This document shows, piece after piece, positions 1 to 13,844 of a stretch of DNA of 64,000 nucleotides. A program made the position numbers and the translations under genes. Below the pieces are notes generated by a model. The model had not been told where the DNA came from. It saw only the letters and a list, made by a program, of their open reading frames with translations, and did not search any database. The first letter of the stretch is position 1; each line of letters begins with the position of its first letter. Source of the DNA: Calonectria ilicicola. Taxonomy: Eukaryota; Ascomycota; Sordariomycetes; Hypocreales; Nectriaceae. The stretch covers positions 372,001 through 436,000 of the forward strand of contig CP085826.1 of NCBI GenBank assembly GCA_020809705.1, given 5' to 3'.

Positions 1-3000
1 ATATAAATAAGATTATATACTTCTTTAAGATCTAATATAGTAAAGATATTAGCTTTATAAAGGTAATCTTTTATTTTATTAATTAATAGTAAGGAAGTGC
101 AATCTTTAATAGTAATATTATTAAGCTATTAATAATCTATAATAAGATATAATTTCTTATTTTTCTTAGGTATAAATATAATAAAATAATTAGTTTTAAA
201 GTTTAAAATATAAATATATTCTTTTTTAAGTATATCTTAGATATATTCCTTTAAGGTATTAAGCTTGATTTAATTAAGATTATAAATAAGGTAAAATTAG
301 GTATTAGATCTATCTTTAAGAATGATTTTATGATTTTACTAGCTAAACTTAGGTAGTCTAGTATCTAGTTCTTTTATAAAGAGCTTTTTGTAGATTTGGT
401 ATTATAAGGGTATATTATATAGTCTATCTGTTTCTACTTTAGCCTTTATTTCTTTAAGGCTTTTATTAATTTGTTAGAACTATATTCTAAGGTAGATGAT
501 TGTTTATTATCTTTATCTTTTCTAATTATTCTTATATTTATATTTTATTTTTTTAGGTAGTGAAGATTCTCCTTTATTTATATTTTCTATTTAATTAGAG
601 CTAGGAGTTTAAGATCTCTTATTATAATTTATAGGAATATTGCTAGTTGTATTATACTCCTTAGGTATTTACATCTGGCTAGTATGTTAGTAGATATTAG
701 GGTTATATTAGTATAACTATAGATATCTTAAAACTAGATTATATTATCCAATATTAATAATATTGAAGATTACTTCTTAGTTTTTTCTTTTAATAAAGAC
801 TTTTAAATAATTAATCTTTTTATTTATAATACTATTATTATAACTAAAAGGGATTCTTTTTATATTAATAATTTTATATAGGTTGACTTTTATTGTCTAT
901 AGTAGCTGAAGTTAGTTAATTACTTGAGAATTGATGTAATTTTATTTAGCTTTATTATTTACTATAATATTATATTACTTCCCTTTAATCCTTACTTCTA
1001 CTTTTAGTTATTATTAGGATTACTTTTTAGTTATAAAGTATAGAGCTTTTTTAGGGAGTTCTTTTAGTAACTCTGGGGATTATTACCCTAGCCGCTCTTA
1101 CTACTCTTCTATAAGGGGCTTTACTTATTTTTTGGTTTTATTTAATATTAGGCTATTACTTTATCTATTATATAGATATTATATTTAAGGTCTTAATATT
1201 TATTTTAGGATAGCTTATTATAATTAGAGAACTTAAGCTTATTTAGTTTTAATATAATAAACTAGTAATAGGGATTTTTTTCTATTACTTTATATTGGTT
1301 GAAGTATCTTTTATAAGTATAATAAATAATTATATCTTCTATTTTAATAAAAAAATATATTATATATTACTTTTATTCTATATATTAAAGGTAGTTATAA
1401 TTATAGTAGTTTATTTATAAGATGTTCTTATATTCTTTATATATTATATTTAATTTAGGGTTATTCTTCTTATATTAAATAGATTAAGGATTATGGTTTC
1501 CTAATTGCCATTTACTTTATATAAATAGGAAGACTTTATCTCTATTTTATAAAAGTTCTTTAATTTATTAGGCTATTTATTTAATACTAATTGTTTATTT
1601 TTTATTTCCATTTTTATTATAGGTGTAGGTATCCTACCATATTAGTGCTTTGTTAGTATATACATCTAGGATAGATATAGAGATTTCTATTTTCTTAGCT
1701 TGTTCTAATTATTCATGGGGAAGGTAGGACTAGCCTTCTTATTAGATTAATTATACTTTTTGGATAGCTTTATTGATTTTTTATTATAAAGTAAGTTTTA
1801 CTCTACATAACTTATAATTTTCTATATATTATTTAATTATAGTAGTTGATTTATATTTCTTAATAATAGCAAGAATAATTTTTTCTATAATATTCTCTTT
1901 TTCTTCTAGTATTAGGGTTTATTAAGTTTTTATAATATTAAGTTATTTCTATCCTTCTAATATAAGTTTAAATTAATTTCTTATTTTTAGGGAGTGGTAT
2001 TTAAAGGATTTATATCCTTTCTTTTTATAGTTAAAGTAAGTAATCTTATTTTTATTATATCTTTAAATAGTATTAAGTTCTATTGGTCCTAAATAAGTCC
2101 TATATATAGTATTTTATTACTTATTTTAGGTTTTTCCTTTATTTGGGATATATAGGTTTTTATTATCTTAGGTACATTTTTTATATTAGTTAAATTATCT
2201 TTCATTAATCTTAATAAAATTTTTAATATACTTTAAGAGTTTCTCTAGCCAATCTTCTTTATAGATTTTATTCTTAACTTTACTCTTTAAGCCTTTATAA
2301 TAAAGTTCTATTAATATATCATCATCCTAGGCTGTTTATACTATAATTCTTTTAAACTTGGCTAAATACTAGTTATAGGATTTTATTTGTTTAAGTTTAT
2401 ATAACTGATTTACAGCTTATTATTTTATATTAATTATACTAAAATTATCTTTAATAATAATTTCAAAATATTCCTAGTCTTTAAAAATCTCTTAGATCTC
2501 TTCATTTTAATTAATATTATCCTTATTTTCTAAATAATCTCTTATAATAGGTTTAAACTATACTCCTGCATCCTTTTAAAGGAGAGTTTTAGTATATAAT
2601 ACCTAGGCTTTAAGGATTATAAATCGCATTAGGAAAAAGTAAAAGTATCTTTTTATTTAGGTAAAAAAGAGGACTATATTAGTAGCTTTTTCTAGAAAGG
2701 GCTCTAGGACTAGGGGTCTTAAAATTTCATTAATATCTTTTCTCTTATTTCCTTCAACTATAGTAATTCCAACTTTTTCTACTTTAAATTATACTTATAT
2801 ATTTATAAATTTCTTCTTAACCTACTATAATTCTATAATTAACTTAATATTACTAAAAGGAGTAATAGTAATAAGGTTCTTTCCGGATATTATTATTACT
2901 TAATTATTAATATAGGTAATTAACTAAATAAGAGCTTTTAATATATAATAATCTAATTAATTTTTAATTTAATAAATTAATTAGAATGAAGGATTTATTG

Positions 3001-3339
3001 TTGGTAGGATGGTTAGATGTATTATAATAAAATAAAGCAATAGAAGTATTATATTAGGTAATAATCAATTGCAATTAAGATAATCAAGTTATATTAAAAG
3101 CTAGTTAGTATTAGCTATAAGGGCAGATTCTAATCTATCTATATACTATTACCTAGTAGATGCTTACTATATTAATTTTATCTAATGTATTGGTAATTAA
3201 GGTAATGATTATAAGATAATTATTAATATTATAAGTAATTACTTATAAGCGCTTCCTTATTAGTTGGTATGGGGCTATAGGGTAGGTGAGCATCGTTTCT
3301 ACCTTGTTTGACCGCCTAGGCGTGTCATAGGTCATAACA
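1..3339 (-). mobile_element. Truncated Ty3/Gypsy LTR retrotransposon, RIP-degraded
   Basis: This block repeats, at an offset of about 7490 bases, the right half of the element at 3947-10832. It therefore represents the LTR, gag and early pol of a second copy whose remainder lies left of the window. It ends at 3339 in ...GTCATAACA, the same LTR terminus as in the other copy. The sequence is overwhelmingly A and T with stops in all frames, as expected after repeat-induced C-to-T and G-to-A change. It keeps more G and C than the neighbouring copy, for example around 1610-1760 and 3240-3339, so it may be younger or less mutated. No coding capacity remains. Confidence 0.8.
2954..3339 (-). repeat. 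LTR (5' LTR of the truncated element)
   Basis: About 386 bp, alignable from end to end with 3947-4335 and 10444-10832. All three share the block beginning AAGGATTTATT. The right end GGTCATAACA mirrors the canonical TG...CA ends, reading TGTTATGACC on the minus strand. The rightmost 100 bases are not AT-biased whereas the left part is. Confidence 0.75.
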
Positions 3340-3946
3340 GCCACCTTAGTGATATTGGCTGGGTTATTTAAAGCCTCTCCCGATTAATAATTTAATTTAA
3401 AGAATAATATAATTATTATGCCCCTAACTTAATTATAATTAATAAGCCTTAATAGACCTTTTAAAATATCTTATTATAATACTTATATAGTTATAATTAA
3501 GCATTTACAATAAAGCCATAATAATAAGCTAATATAAAGAAATATTTATACCTTTATTACTAACTATTAATAAATTAATTAGAATATTATAAAAGCCTAT
3601 TTAATTATACCCTAGTTTATTAAGCTATTATTATCCTTTATGTTACGACCTGTGCAACTGGGCGCACGAGACCCTATTTAATAGCTGTTATCCGTACCTG
3701 TAATTGCAAGCATTGCGATTATTGACTTATCTTTTGGCCTGACGGGCTAATTGACGTAATGGGAAGTACGGATCCTTACACTTTATCCCTTCCTAAAGGC
3801 CTATTAGATTACCTATATAAAGCCATTTAAAACAAATCTTATTATTAATCAATTTTAAAGCTTTTTTTTTAATAATTAGGCTATTAATAAGCAACATCAA
3901 TAGCCCCAGGCCACAAATTTCCCTAATCAATATAATTATAACGGTC
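3340..3946. other. Spacer between two retrotransposons, no gene seen
   Basis: About 600 bp, mostly AT-rich, with a base-balanced island at roughly 3640-3790. The island begins TGTTACGACC, which resembles an LTR terminus, so it may be the relic of another insertion. I could not find its partner end. No open reading frame of interest. Confidence 0.4.
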
Positions 3947-4335
3947 TGGTCAATTCCCAACTTAATAAACCAATCAGAATAAAGGATTTATTATTAATAG
4001 GATAGTTAAGTATATTATAATAAATAAAGTAATAGAAGTATTATATTAGATAATAGTTAATTATAATTAAGGTAATTAAATTATATTAAAAGCTAATTAA
4101 TTCTATTCTTTATAATAAGATCTAATCTATCTATATATTATTATATTTAAGGTTTTATTATTATAATAGTTAAATAAAGTTAATTTAATAATATTTATTA
4201 TAATCTTTAATAATATTAAATAGAAGTTATTTAATTTTACTTTTATTAATTAATTATATAGATCTAAGGTAATTTTATTATAATTAATTAAGGTTCTATT
4301 TATAATTACTACCTTTAAGTATTTAAATTATAATA
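3947..4335 (-). repeat. LTR (3' LTR of the full-length element)
   Basis: 389 bp starting TGGTCAATTCCCAAC on the plus strand. Its right end AAATTATAATA corresponds base for base to GGGTCATAACA in the partner LTR after C-to-T and G-to-A change. The first 20 bases are unmutated; the remainder is strongly AT-biased. Confidence 0.75.
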
Positions 4336-7300
4336 TAATACTCCCTCTCTTATTAATCTTATTTTAAAATTAGGTAAATAAACTAGTTTCCCTATTTATA
4401 ACTACTATATATTTTTTCTCTTTTTATCTTCTTATAGTCTAGGTATTAATAAAATATTAGATTATATTATTAAAATTATACCTTATTTTAAGATAATTAA
4501 AGCTTATTAAAAGAATATTATTAAATTAATTAATAAATTTAATTTTAAAATATTTTATTATTTAGTTTATTTTTATATTAAGTAATTATTCTATATTATA
4601 ATTAAAAGAAAAAGCTATTATAAATTTTATATAAAGAATAAATATTTTAATTATAATTTTAAAGGTATTTTTACTTAAGCTTATAAATATATTTCTTCTT
4701 TTATTTTTATATATTTATTTTTTTTAATTAAGTCAGTTTCTTATAAAAAGGATTAGATTAATAAGGAGAAAAAGAAGGCTAAGATAGATTTAATAAGTAC
4801 TCTAACTTAATTATAGCACTTATATACTTAAAAGCATCATTTATATAAAAAGATAAAGAAAATAATTTCTTAAAATTATAAGGATTTAAATAAATTAAAA
4901 GAAAAAAATATATAAAGGTATTAATATTATTAATAATATAATTACTTAAAAATTACAAGATTATTAACTAGAGTAATTTACTTAATTTTTTTTATATTAA
5001 TTTTAAAGAAATACTTCTAATATTTTTAAATAATATATAAGGTATTTAATAGGTTCCTAGATTATTTTTTTATAATCTTTCCATTTAATTTCAAATTTCC
5101 TATCTTCTTTTTTTCTTTATAAGATTTTTTTAACTTCTTATTAATCTTCTAGATTTTCTATTTATAATTTATAACTAGATCTTATATTAATTTAGATACT
5201 ATTATTAGATTTTAGTAATAAAATATAAAAAATAGGATAAACTTTAATATTATCTAAAAGATTAAGTTTATAATTATTTTCTAATATTTTTCTTTTAATT
5301 AAATATAATCTAATCTATATAAAATTAATTTTTTTATTTTATCTTTTTATTATAAGATTTTTTATTATTAAGTAAACTATATCTCTCTCTAAGAAGGATA
5401 ATCTTTTTAATCTTTTTAAATTATAATATTTTTTTATTATATTATAAATAAATTTAAGTTCTATTTTTATTTCTTTATATAATTTTTTTAGATTATCTAA
5501 CTTAATTATAGCTTTTACTTAAATTATACTTTCTAAAAGGGCTTAATAAGTATTTAATATAAAGTCAAAGTTAGCCTTTATTAGTATTATTTTAATATTA
5601 TAATTGTAAGATATATTATATACTAGCTATATAATAGGTAATTTTTTTACTTAATTAGTTTACTTATAGTTAATATAGTATTATAAATATTATTTAATTT
5701 TCTAATTTTAGTATTTGGTTTGTTTATTTGTTTAAAGATAAAAAACTATATTTAGTTTATAATTTAATCTTATTAAGAATATTAGGTTTTACTAAAACTT
5801 AAATATAAATAATTATTCTTTATTTAAAATAATTTTAATTAATAATCTATATATAATAATTATATTTTAAAAAAAAAATAAATAAATTATTCTTCTTTTA
5901 TTATTTTATTATAAAAGAGATAATATATTACTTTTATAAAATAATTAATAATAATAAAAATATTATTATAATATACTTTTATAATAAGATCTATTAATAA
6001 AAGAAGATTAATAATAAAGTCTATTATAATTAAGTCCTATAATCATTATATAATAAGAGATAATTATAATAATCTATATAGTTTATATTTTAGTTTTTTA
6101 AAGTATTAATATAGACTATATTCCTTATATACTTATTCAACTTTCTTTTTCATCTTATTAAAGGAAAATATCTATTTAATTCATTCAAGGGTTTTATTAA
6201 TACCTTTATAGCTATATAAGGGATATTTATAAATATCTCTTATTAATTCTATTTAATATTCCTTTAATATTTATAAATAATCTATTTTCTTTTTTTTAAA
6301 AATATTAGATTATATTCTTTAATTTTTCTTAATAGTGGATTACTTTATTCTACTTATTATATTAGTATTTCTATAGTAATAGTTCTAGTTATATATAGTA
6401 ATCCTTTTACTTTTATAGTAGTGATTATTTTCTTTATTTTTATTATTATTTTATTGATTAAGGCTTATTTTAGTCCTTTATTAGTATTATAGATTAATAG
6501 TTTTTTTTATATTTTTGGTTTTTTTATATTATAATTAAATTAGTAATTGATTATATTAATATAACTATTTTTAGTTCCTTTAATATAAATAATTTAGTAG
6601 TTAAATTTGGATAGATATTTTATATATTATAATTATCTTTTATTAAGTTTTTAAGTAATTATAAAGTAAGTAATGTTTTTATAATTAATATATATTATAA
6701 TTTTATAATTATTTTTTAATAAATATTATTAAAATTTTTTAAAAGTATTAATAATAATAAGGAATTCTTTATTATAGATAGAGTAATTTAACTTAAAGCT
6801 ATATAATTTATATAAGTAGAATGCTATAAGGTATAGGTTTCCTTATTCATCTTATTATCTAATCTAGGCCCTTAAGGTAAAGTCTAATATATCAGTTTCT
6901 AGCTTTATGGGCTTATTAAGGTTGAATATTATAAGAATAGGTTCTTCTAAAATAATATTTCTTATAACTTTAAATAATTATTATACTTTATTTCCTTATT
7001 AAAAAATAATTCCTTTTTTAATTAATTCTATTATATTTAAAGTAATTTTATTAAATCCCTTAATAAATCTTTAATAATAATTAATAAATCTAAGGAAGGC
7101 TTATATTTTCTTTATATTAATAAATTCTTTCTAATTTTTTATTATAATAACTTTCTTTAAATCTATATAAATTTTATTAGGGCTAATAATATATTCTAGA
7201 AATTCTATTTCTTAAATATAGAACTTACTTTTTCTAATTTAATTAAAAATTTAATATTTTAGAAAGCTTTTAAGATCTTATAAATATATTCTTTATATTC

Positions 7301-10300
7301 TTCTTTATTTTTAAAGAAAATAAGAATATTATTTAAATAGCAAATAATAAAAATGTTTAAGTATTCTTATAATATATTGGTTATTATTTATTAAAATAAT
7401 ACTAGTATATTTGTAAATTTAAAAGGTATAATTAGGTATTTAAATAGTTTAAACTTTATTTGGAAAGTGGTTTTCTATTTATATTTTTCTTTAATATAAA
7501 TAAGATTATATATTCCTTTAAGATCTAATATAATAAAAATATTAGCTTTATAAAGATAATTCTTTATTTTATTAATTAATAATAATAGAGTATAATTTTT
7601 AATAATAATATTATTAAGCTATTAGTAGTCTATAATAAGGTATAGCTTCTTGTTTTTCTTAGGCATAAATATAATAGGGTAATTAATTTTAGAGTTTAAA
7701 ATATAGATATATTCTTTTTTAAGTATATTTTAAATATATTCCTTTAAGATATTAAGCTTAATTTAATTAAGATTATAAATAGAGTAAAATTAAGTATTAG
7801 ATCTATTTTTAAAAATGATTTTATAATCCCACTGGTTAAACTTAGATAGTCTAATATCTAGTTCTTTTATAAAGAGCTTTTTGTAGATTTAGTATTATAA
7901 GGATATATTATATAATCTATCTATTTCTACTTTAACCTTTATTTCTTTAAGGCTTTTATTAATTTATTAGAATTATATTCTAAGGTAGGTGATTATTTAT
8001 TATTTTTATTTTTTTTAATTATTCTTATATTTATATTTTATTTCTTTAAGTAATAAAGATTCTTTTTACTTATATTTTTTACTTAATTAGGGTTAGAAGT
8101 TTAAAATCTTTTATTATATTTTATAAAAATATTATTAGCTATATTATACTCTTTAGATATTTATACCTAGCTAGTATACTAATAGATATTAGGGTTATAT
8201 TAGTATAACTATAGGTACTTTAAAATTAGATTATATTATCTAATATTAATAATATTAAAGATTATTTTTTAGTTTTTTCTTTTAATAAAGACTTTTAAAT
8301 AATTAATCTTTTTATTTATAATATTATTATTATAATTAAAAAGGGTTTCTTTTATATTAATAATTTTATATAGATTAACTTTTATTATCTATAGTAATTA
8401 AAGTTAGTTAATTACTTAAGAATTAATATAATTTTATTTAGCTTTATTATTTACTATAATATTATATTACTTCCCTTTAATCTTTATTTCTACTTCTAAT
8501 TATTATTAGAATTATTCTTTAATTATAAAGTATAAAGCCTTTTTAAGGAGTTCTTTTGGTAACTCCAGGGATTACTACCCTAGCTGCTTCTATTACTTTT
8601 CTATAAAGGGCTTTATTTATTTTTTAGTTTTATTTAATACTAGGCTATTATTTTATTTATTATATAGATATTATATTTAAAGTCTTAATATTTATTCTAA
8701 AGTAGCTTACTATAATCAGGGAACTTAAGCTTATCTAGTTCTAATATAATAAATTAGTAGTAGGGGTTTTTTTCTATTATTTTATATTAGTTAAAGTATT
8801 TTCTATAGGTATAATAAATAACTATATCTTCTATCTTAATAAGGAAGTATATTATATATTATTTTTACTTTATATATTAAAGATAATTATAGTTATAATA
8901 GTTTATTTATAAGATATTCTTATATTCTTTATATATTATATTTAATTTAAAGTTATTTTCCTTATATTAAATAAATTAAAGATTATAGTTTTTTAATTAT
9001 TATTTACTTTATATAAGTAGAAAGACTTTATCTTCATCTTATAAAGGTTCTTTAACTTATTAAACTATTCTTTTAATACTAATTATCTATTTCCTATTTC
9101 TATTTTTATTATAGATATAAGTATTCTATTATATTAGTACTTTATTAGTATATATATTTAAAATAAATATAAGGATTTTTATCTTTTTAGCTTATTTTAA
9201 TTATTTATAAGGAAAATAGAATTAGCCTTTTTATTAAATTAATTATACTTTTTAAATAGTTTTATTAATTTCTTATTATAGAATGTATTTTACTTTATAT
9301 AATTTATAGTTTTCTATATATTACTTAATTATAATAATTAATTTATATTTCTTAATAATAATAAGAATAACTTTTCCTATAATATCCCTTTTTTCTTTTA
9401 ATACTAAAATCTATTAAATTTTTATAATATTAAATTATTTATATCCTTCTAATATAAGTTTAAACTGGTTTCTTATTTTTGAAGAGTGGTATTTAAAGGA
9501 TTTATATCTTTTCTTTTTATAATTAAAGTAGATAATCTTACTTTTATTATACTTTTGAATAATATTAAGTTCTATTAATCTTAAATAAATCCTATATATA
9601 ATACTTTATTATTTATTTTAAGTTTTTTTTTATTTAGAATATATAGGTTTTTATTATCTTAAGTATATTTTTTATATTAATTAAATTATCTTTTATTAAT
9701 TTTAATAATACTTTTAATATATTTTAAAAGTTTTTCTAATTAATCTTCCTTATAGATTTTATTTTTAATTTTATTTTTTAAACCTTTATAATAAAGTTTT
9801 ATTAATATATTATTATTTTAAATTATTTATATTATAATTCTTTTAAACTTAATTAAATACTAATTATAAGATTTTATTTATTTAAATTTATATAATTAAT
9901 TTATAATTTATTATTTTATATTAATTATATTAAAATTATCTTTAATAATAATTTTAAAATTTTTCTAATTTTTAAAGATTTTTTAAGTTTTTTTAATTTA
10001 CTTAATATTATCTTTATTTTTTAAATAATCTCTTATAATAAATTTAAACTATACTCCTATATCTCTTTAAAAAAAGATTTTAATATATAATATTTAAGCT
10101 TTAAAAGTTATTAATTAGATTAGAAAAAAGTAGAAGTATCTTTTTATTTAAATAAGGAAGAGAATTATATTAATGATTTTTCTTAGAAAAGATTTTAGAA
10201 TTAAAGGTTTTAAAATTTTATTAATATCTTTACTTTTACTTCTTTTAATTATAATAGTTTTAATTTCTTTTACTTTAAGCTAGATTTATATATTTATAAG

Positions 10301-10443
10301 TTTTTTTTAACTTATTATAATTCTATAATTAATTTAATATTATTAGAAAAAGTAATTATAATAAGGTTTTTTCTAAATATTATTATTACTTAATTATTAA
10401 TATAAATAATTAATTAAATAAAAGCTTTTAATATATAATAATC

Positions 10444-10832
10444 TAATTAATTCTTAATTTAATAAATTAATTAAAATAAAGGATTTATTATTAATAAAAT
10501 AATTAAGTATATTATAATAAATAAAATAATAAAAGTATTATATTAAGTAATAATTAATTATAATTAAGATAATTAAGTTATATTAAAAGCTAATTAATTC
10601 TATTTCTTATAGTAAGATCTAATCCATCTATATATTATTATATCTAAGGTTCTATTATTATAATAATTAAATAAAGTTAGTTTAATAATATTTATTATAA
10701 TCTTTAGTAATATTGAACAAAGGTTATTCGATTTTACTCTTATTAGCTGGTTATGTGGGTCCAGGGTAGTTTTGTTATAATTGGTTAGGGTTCTGCCTGT
10801 GGTCACCGCCTTTGGGTGTTTGGGTCATAACA
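10444..10832 (-). repeat. LTR (5' LTR of the full-length element)
   Basis: 389 bp, same length as the left LTR. Its left 290 bases are AT-saturated, but its last ~95 bases (from about 10736) keep normal composition and end GGGTCATAACA. The switch from mutated to unmutated sequence inside one LTR is abrupt. Confidence 0.8.
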
Positions 10833-11356
10833 ATAATAGTTCCCTGCCTAACCTTCTTCCTAATAATTTCTATAAGAACCTAACCAAAAATAATAGCCCA
10901 GCTATACATAAATTGAACACTTAGCTTAGTAAGGCCCTAAAAAAGCTAGATAACCTAATTACCTTTTAATAATAGTAAAAGCAAGCTTTTCCTTTAATAA
11001 ATCAAATAATAATAAATATCCTTATAATATCTTTAATATTAACTAAATATAAATATATATTTAATTAAGCTAAGCTAATAATAAAATCATAATAGCACAG
11101 CCTAATTAATAAGACCTTAAAAGCTATTAAATATTTAAAACACTAAATAACTAATATATAATACAACATATAATTCAAATTATCTCAATTCAATTCAATC
11201 AATTCAAATCAAAAGCCCTCAATTCAAATGCAAATCCCTTCAATTCAAATATGAAAATCCTGTTTGAGATTTGAATTGACCGCAGCGCTGGTCAAAGGTA
11301 TTCACCTTGACGCATTTCTTTTCGGAATCTATGATAGCATCTTCCAATTAAATGCC
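10833..11356. other. AT-rich transposon flank with CAATT-type simple repeat
   Basis: Transition zone between the retrotransposon and the first cluster gene. It is AT-rich to about 11160, followed by imperfect CAATT/CAAAT pentamer repeats at about 11165-11250. No gene is seen. The transporter gene ends at 11357, so its 3' untranslated region probably extends into this stretch. Confidence 0.5.
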
Positions 11357-13095
11357 TTAATCATCTTTGTCCTTTGGTTCCTCGTCCTTGACACTCTTCC
11401 ACTCCAAGGTAGAGGACCCAATCACAGTGAGGGAAGCAAGGATCGCACCAACAATGAAAACCCACCGAAGTGCTTCATTGTAGCCGACAAGCACTTGTTC
11501 TAAATCCGCCGCCGGGACTACATCTCGGAGTTCAGTTGCGCCTGTGTTGATGATTGTGTTCGCGTCCAAGTCCCCGATTTTGCCAGCGAGTTCAGAAATG
11601 AGCTTGGTGTTCAAGACATTCTGACCAACAGATACAAAGATGGCACCGCCAAGCTGTTGGCAGAAGAAAACTAGAGAGACTCCCATAGGGATATCCTTGG
11701 GCTGGAGCACAGTCTGAACGGCAATTGGTGCATGCTGCAATCCGAGACCGATTCCGAACCCGAGGAGGATTTGATAACCGATCCACACCCCAGAGTTCGT
11801 ATGAACTTTAAAGGTTGAGATGAGACCAGCACCGACCGCCAAGAAGCAGCTTGATGCGATGGTGAAGGGCGTGTAATATCCAAAACGACCCACTAGTTGA
11901 CCAGACAATGTGCTAGCAGCTACAAGGGAGATAACCATTGGAAGAGTAGCGATACCAGATTGCACCGCAGTTTTACCCTTAATGGCCTGGAACCAAATGG
12001 GCAAATAGTAGGTGAGCAAGAGCATTGTCGAGGCTAGAAAGAACATGAACCACATGGCCGAGATGACGGTGCGATTTTTGATCACATGGACCTTGATAGT
12101 GGCCGTCTCTTGTGTTAGCATCTCGGCAATGATGAAGGCGATCAGACAGGCCCCGAAGAGCACGAAGAGCAGAATAATGCGCCAACTATTCCAGGCGTAG
12201 GTACTTCCACCCCACTGCAGAGCGAGGAGCAAGCAGATGAGAGATGGAAACAGGAAGAATTCACCCAGCAAGTCTAGTTTTGCTAGTTGCTGTTTGAATG
12301 TCAGACCGGGTATTCTTGGAGGCGAGGGCTTCAGTGACAAGAAAATGATGAGCATCGCAGCACCGCCAATGGGAAGGTTGATGTAGAAACACCACCTCCA
12401 GCTGACGTTGCTTGTAAAGGCACCTCCAAGGAGTGGTCCGACCACAGAGGATATTCCGAGAACGGCACTGAAGAAGCCATTGTAAAGAGGCCTCTTAGCT
12501 AATGGCACTGTCGTCATCATTAGAACGATGGCGCCGGATATAATGCCAGCGCTTCCCATTCCAGCGATGGCACGTCCAATGATGAAGACAATGGAGCTAG
12601 GTGCCGCACCACAAATCGCAGAGCCCACCTCAAAGAGGCCCACTACTCCAAGGAAGACATACTTGGGCGGGTTGAAGCTGTAGACCTTTCCCCACAAGAG
12701 TTGGAAACAGCAGGTCGTGACCATGAATGCACTTCCATACCACCCCACGTCATCTAGACTGCCCCATTCATCAGTCATTTTGGGGATGGCAGTGGCGATA
12801 ATCGTACGATCCTAAGAGACTGTTAGCTTTGTGTATTAAAATGCAAGCCTTTAAAGGGATCTCAACTGACCAAAGACATGATGAAAATTGCACAAAGAAT
12901 ACAGGCCATGATGATGGCAACTTGGACTAGACCAGGATACTCTGGCTCCGAGTCACTGGCATTGTCCTCAGCTACACCTTTTTCTTCATCGTGATTATTG
13001 GCCTGAGAATTGTCGGCGGAGATCTCGACCGAATGTCCACTCGACGTGAGCGTCGTATCAGTGTCATGGTGTGACTTCGATTCATCTACCGCCAT
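11357..13095 (-). CDS. MFS drug/toxin exporter (DHA2 type, AflT/TOXA-like)
   Basis: Two exons: 13095-12871 and 12811-11357, separated by a 59-nt intron at 12812-12870 (GT donor, TAG acceptor), giving 559 residues. The first 55 residues are an acidic, Ser-rich cytoplasmic tail. The intron falls after the first membrane helix, at FIMSL|DRTIIATAIP. That joined motif is the family signature at the end of helix 1 and supports the splice. The rest is strongly hydrophobic with the WRWCFYINLPIGG motif typical of the 14-helix DHA2 family. It probably exports the cluster product or protects against it, at the plasma membrane. The upstream region carries a heptad array of TCGG boxes, suggesting co-regulation with the PKS. 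It is the left boundary of the cluster. Substrate unknown. Confidence 0.92.
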
Positions 13096-13388
13096 GGTGT
13101 TGAGAGATGCACAATTTGATCACGTTTGTGGATTGGAACGAAATTAGAAGATTGAAAAGCGCCAATGCCATATAGATGTTATGCTTATGTGCCTTTCTAC
13201 TTGTGCCTTCTATTTACGTGGTCGCGATGATGTATGTAAAATTTCACCGAAGATTTAGGTTATTCGTTGTTACGTCCCCGGAAAAGGGAAAGCTGCATGT
13301 CTCTCCTGAAAGGGCACGAAGGTCGGGAGGTAAATGACCGATCAATGCTCAATCGCCGTGCAGGTTCGATAATGTCCATTGCAGCTGG

Positions 13389-13420
13389 TCGGGTCACGGG
13401 CTTCGGGCTTCGGGGCTCGG
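13389..13420 (+). promoter_or_regulatory. Array of TCGG boxes at 7-bp spacing upstream of the MFS gene
   Basis: TCGG occurs at 13389, 13403, 13410 and 13417, with ACGG at 13396, so five boxes sit at exact 7-bp steps about 300 bp upstream of the transporter start. Neighbouring pairs fit TCG-N5-CGG, the spacing known for AflR-type zinc-cluster binding sites (TCG-N5-CGR). Binding by the AflR-like protein at 37041-38483 is inference. The rest of the 13096-13844 intergenic stretch shows no gene. Confidence 0.5.
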
Positions 13421-13844
13421 GTCTTGATCCACAAGGTTGGGCTTTGATACCGCACCACTTCGATACGCCTTTCCTAAATGGAAAATAACTTTAATTTTGC
13501 AGATGAATCTACCAAGTGAACTAGGTAATTCCCTTTTTGGAACCCGTTTGGTATTTTGATAGATTCAATTCGATTCGATTGAGGCAAGCTTGATGCTATT
13601 CTCAAGTATGCACTAACCATATCGGAATTTAGCATGTCCGACCTGAATCTTGAGAAATTCGGTGATTATGATTAAAATCTTATTTCAGCAACGTAATCAC
13701 TGGCTAATGAATCTGATGCGACGAGAAGCAATATATTTATTTGACTATGTAGACTCTTAGATGGTGTAGCATGGGGAAGTTGGTTTTTATCCCAATATGG
13801 CCTAGATCTAGAAACCTTTCAATAAAATAGCCGGTTATTTATCT

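Larger units (their letters stand above)
3947..10832 (-). mobile_element. Full-length Ty3/Gypsy LTR retrotransposon, RIP-degraded
   Basis: Two 389-bp LTRs (3947-4335 and 10444-10832) bound an internal region of about 6.1 kb. On the minus strand, around 7050-7400, a degenerate translation still shows a Ty3/Gypsy reverse-transcriptase-RNase H pattern. The YxDD box reads Y-L-N-N near 7325-7342, as expected if both Asp codons suffered G-to-A change, and it is followed by an ILIF stretch. This places RT in the middle, gag toward the right LTR, and RNase H/integrase toward the left LTR, so the element reads right to left. Stops are everywhere and base composition is nearly pure A/T, so it is inactive. 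I could not identify a matching target-site duplication. Confidence 0.85.

Noticed and set aside
10600..10806. 68-codon frame in the right LTR
   Set aside because: Lies wholly within the LTR of a RIP-degraded element.
3942..10837. Target-site duplication of the full-length retrotransposon
   Set aside because: The five bases on either side do not match, even allowing C-to-T or G-to-A change, so I do not claim one.
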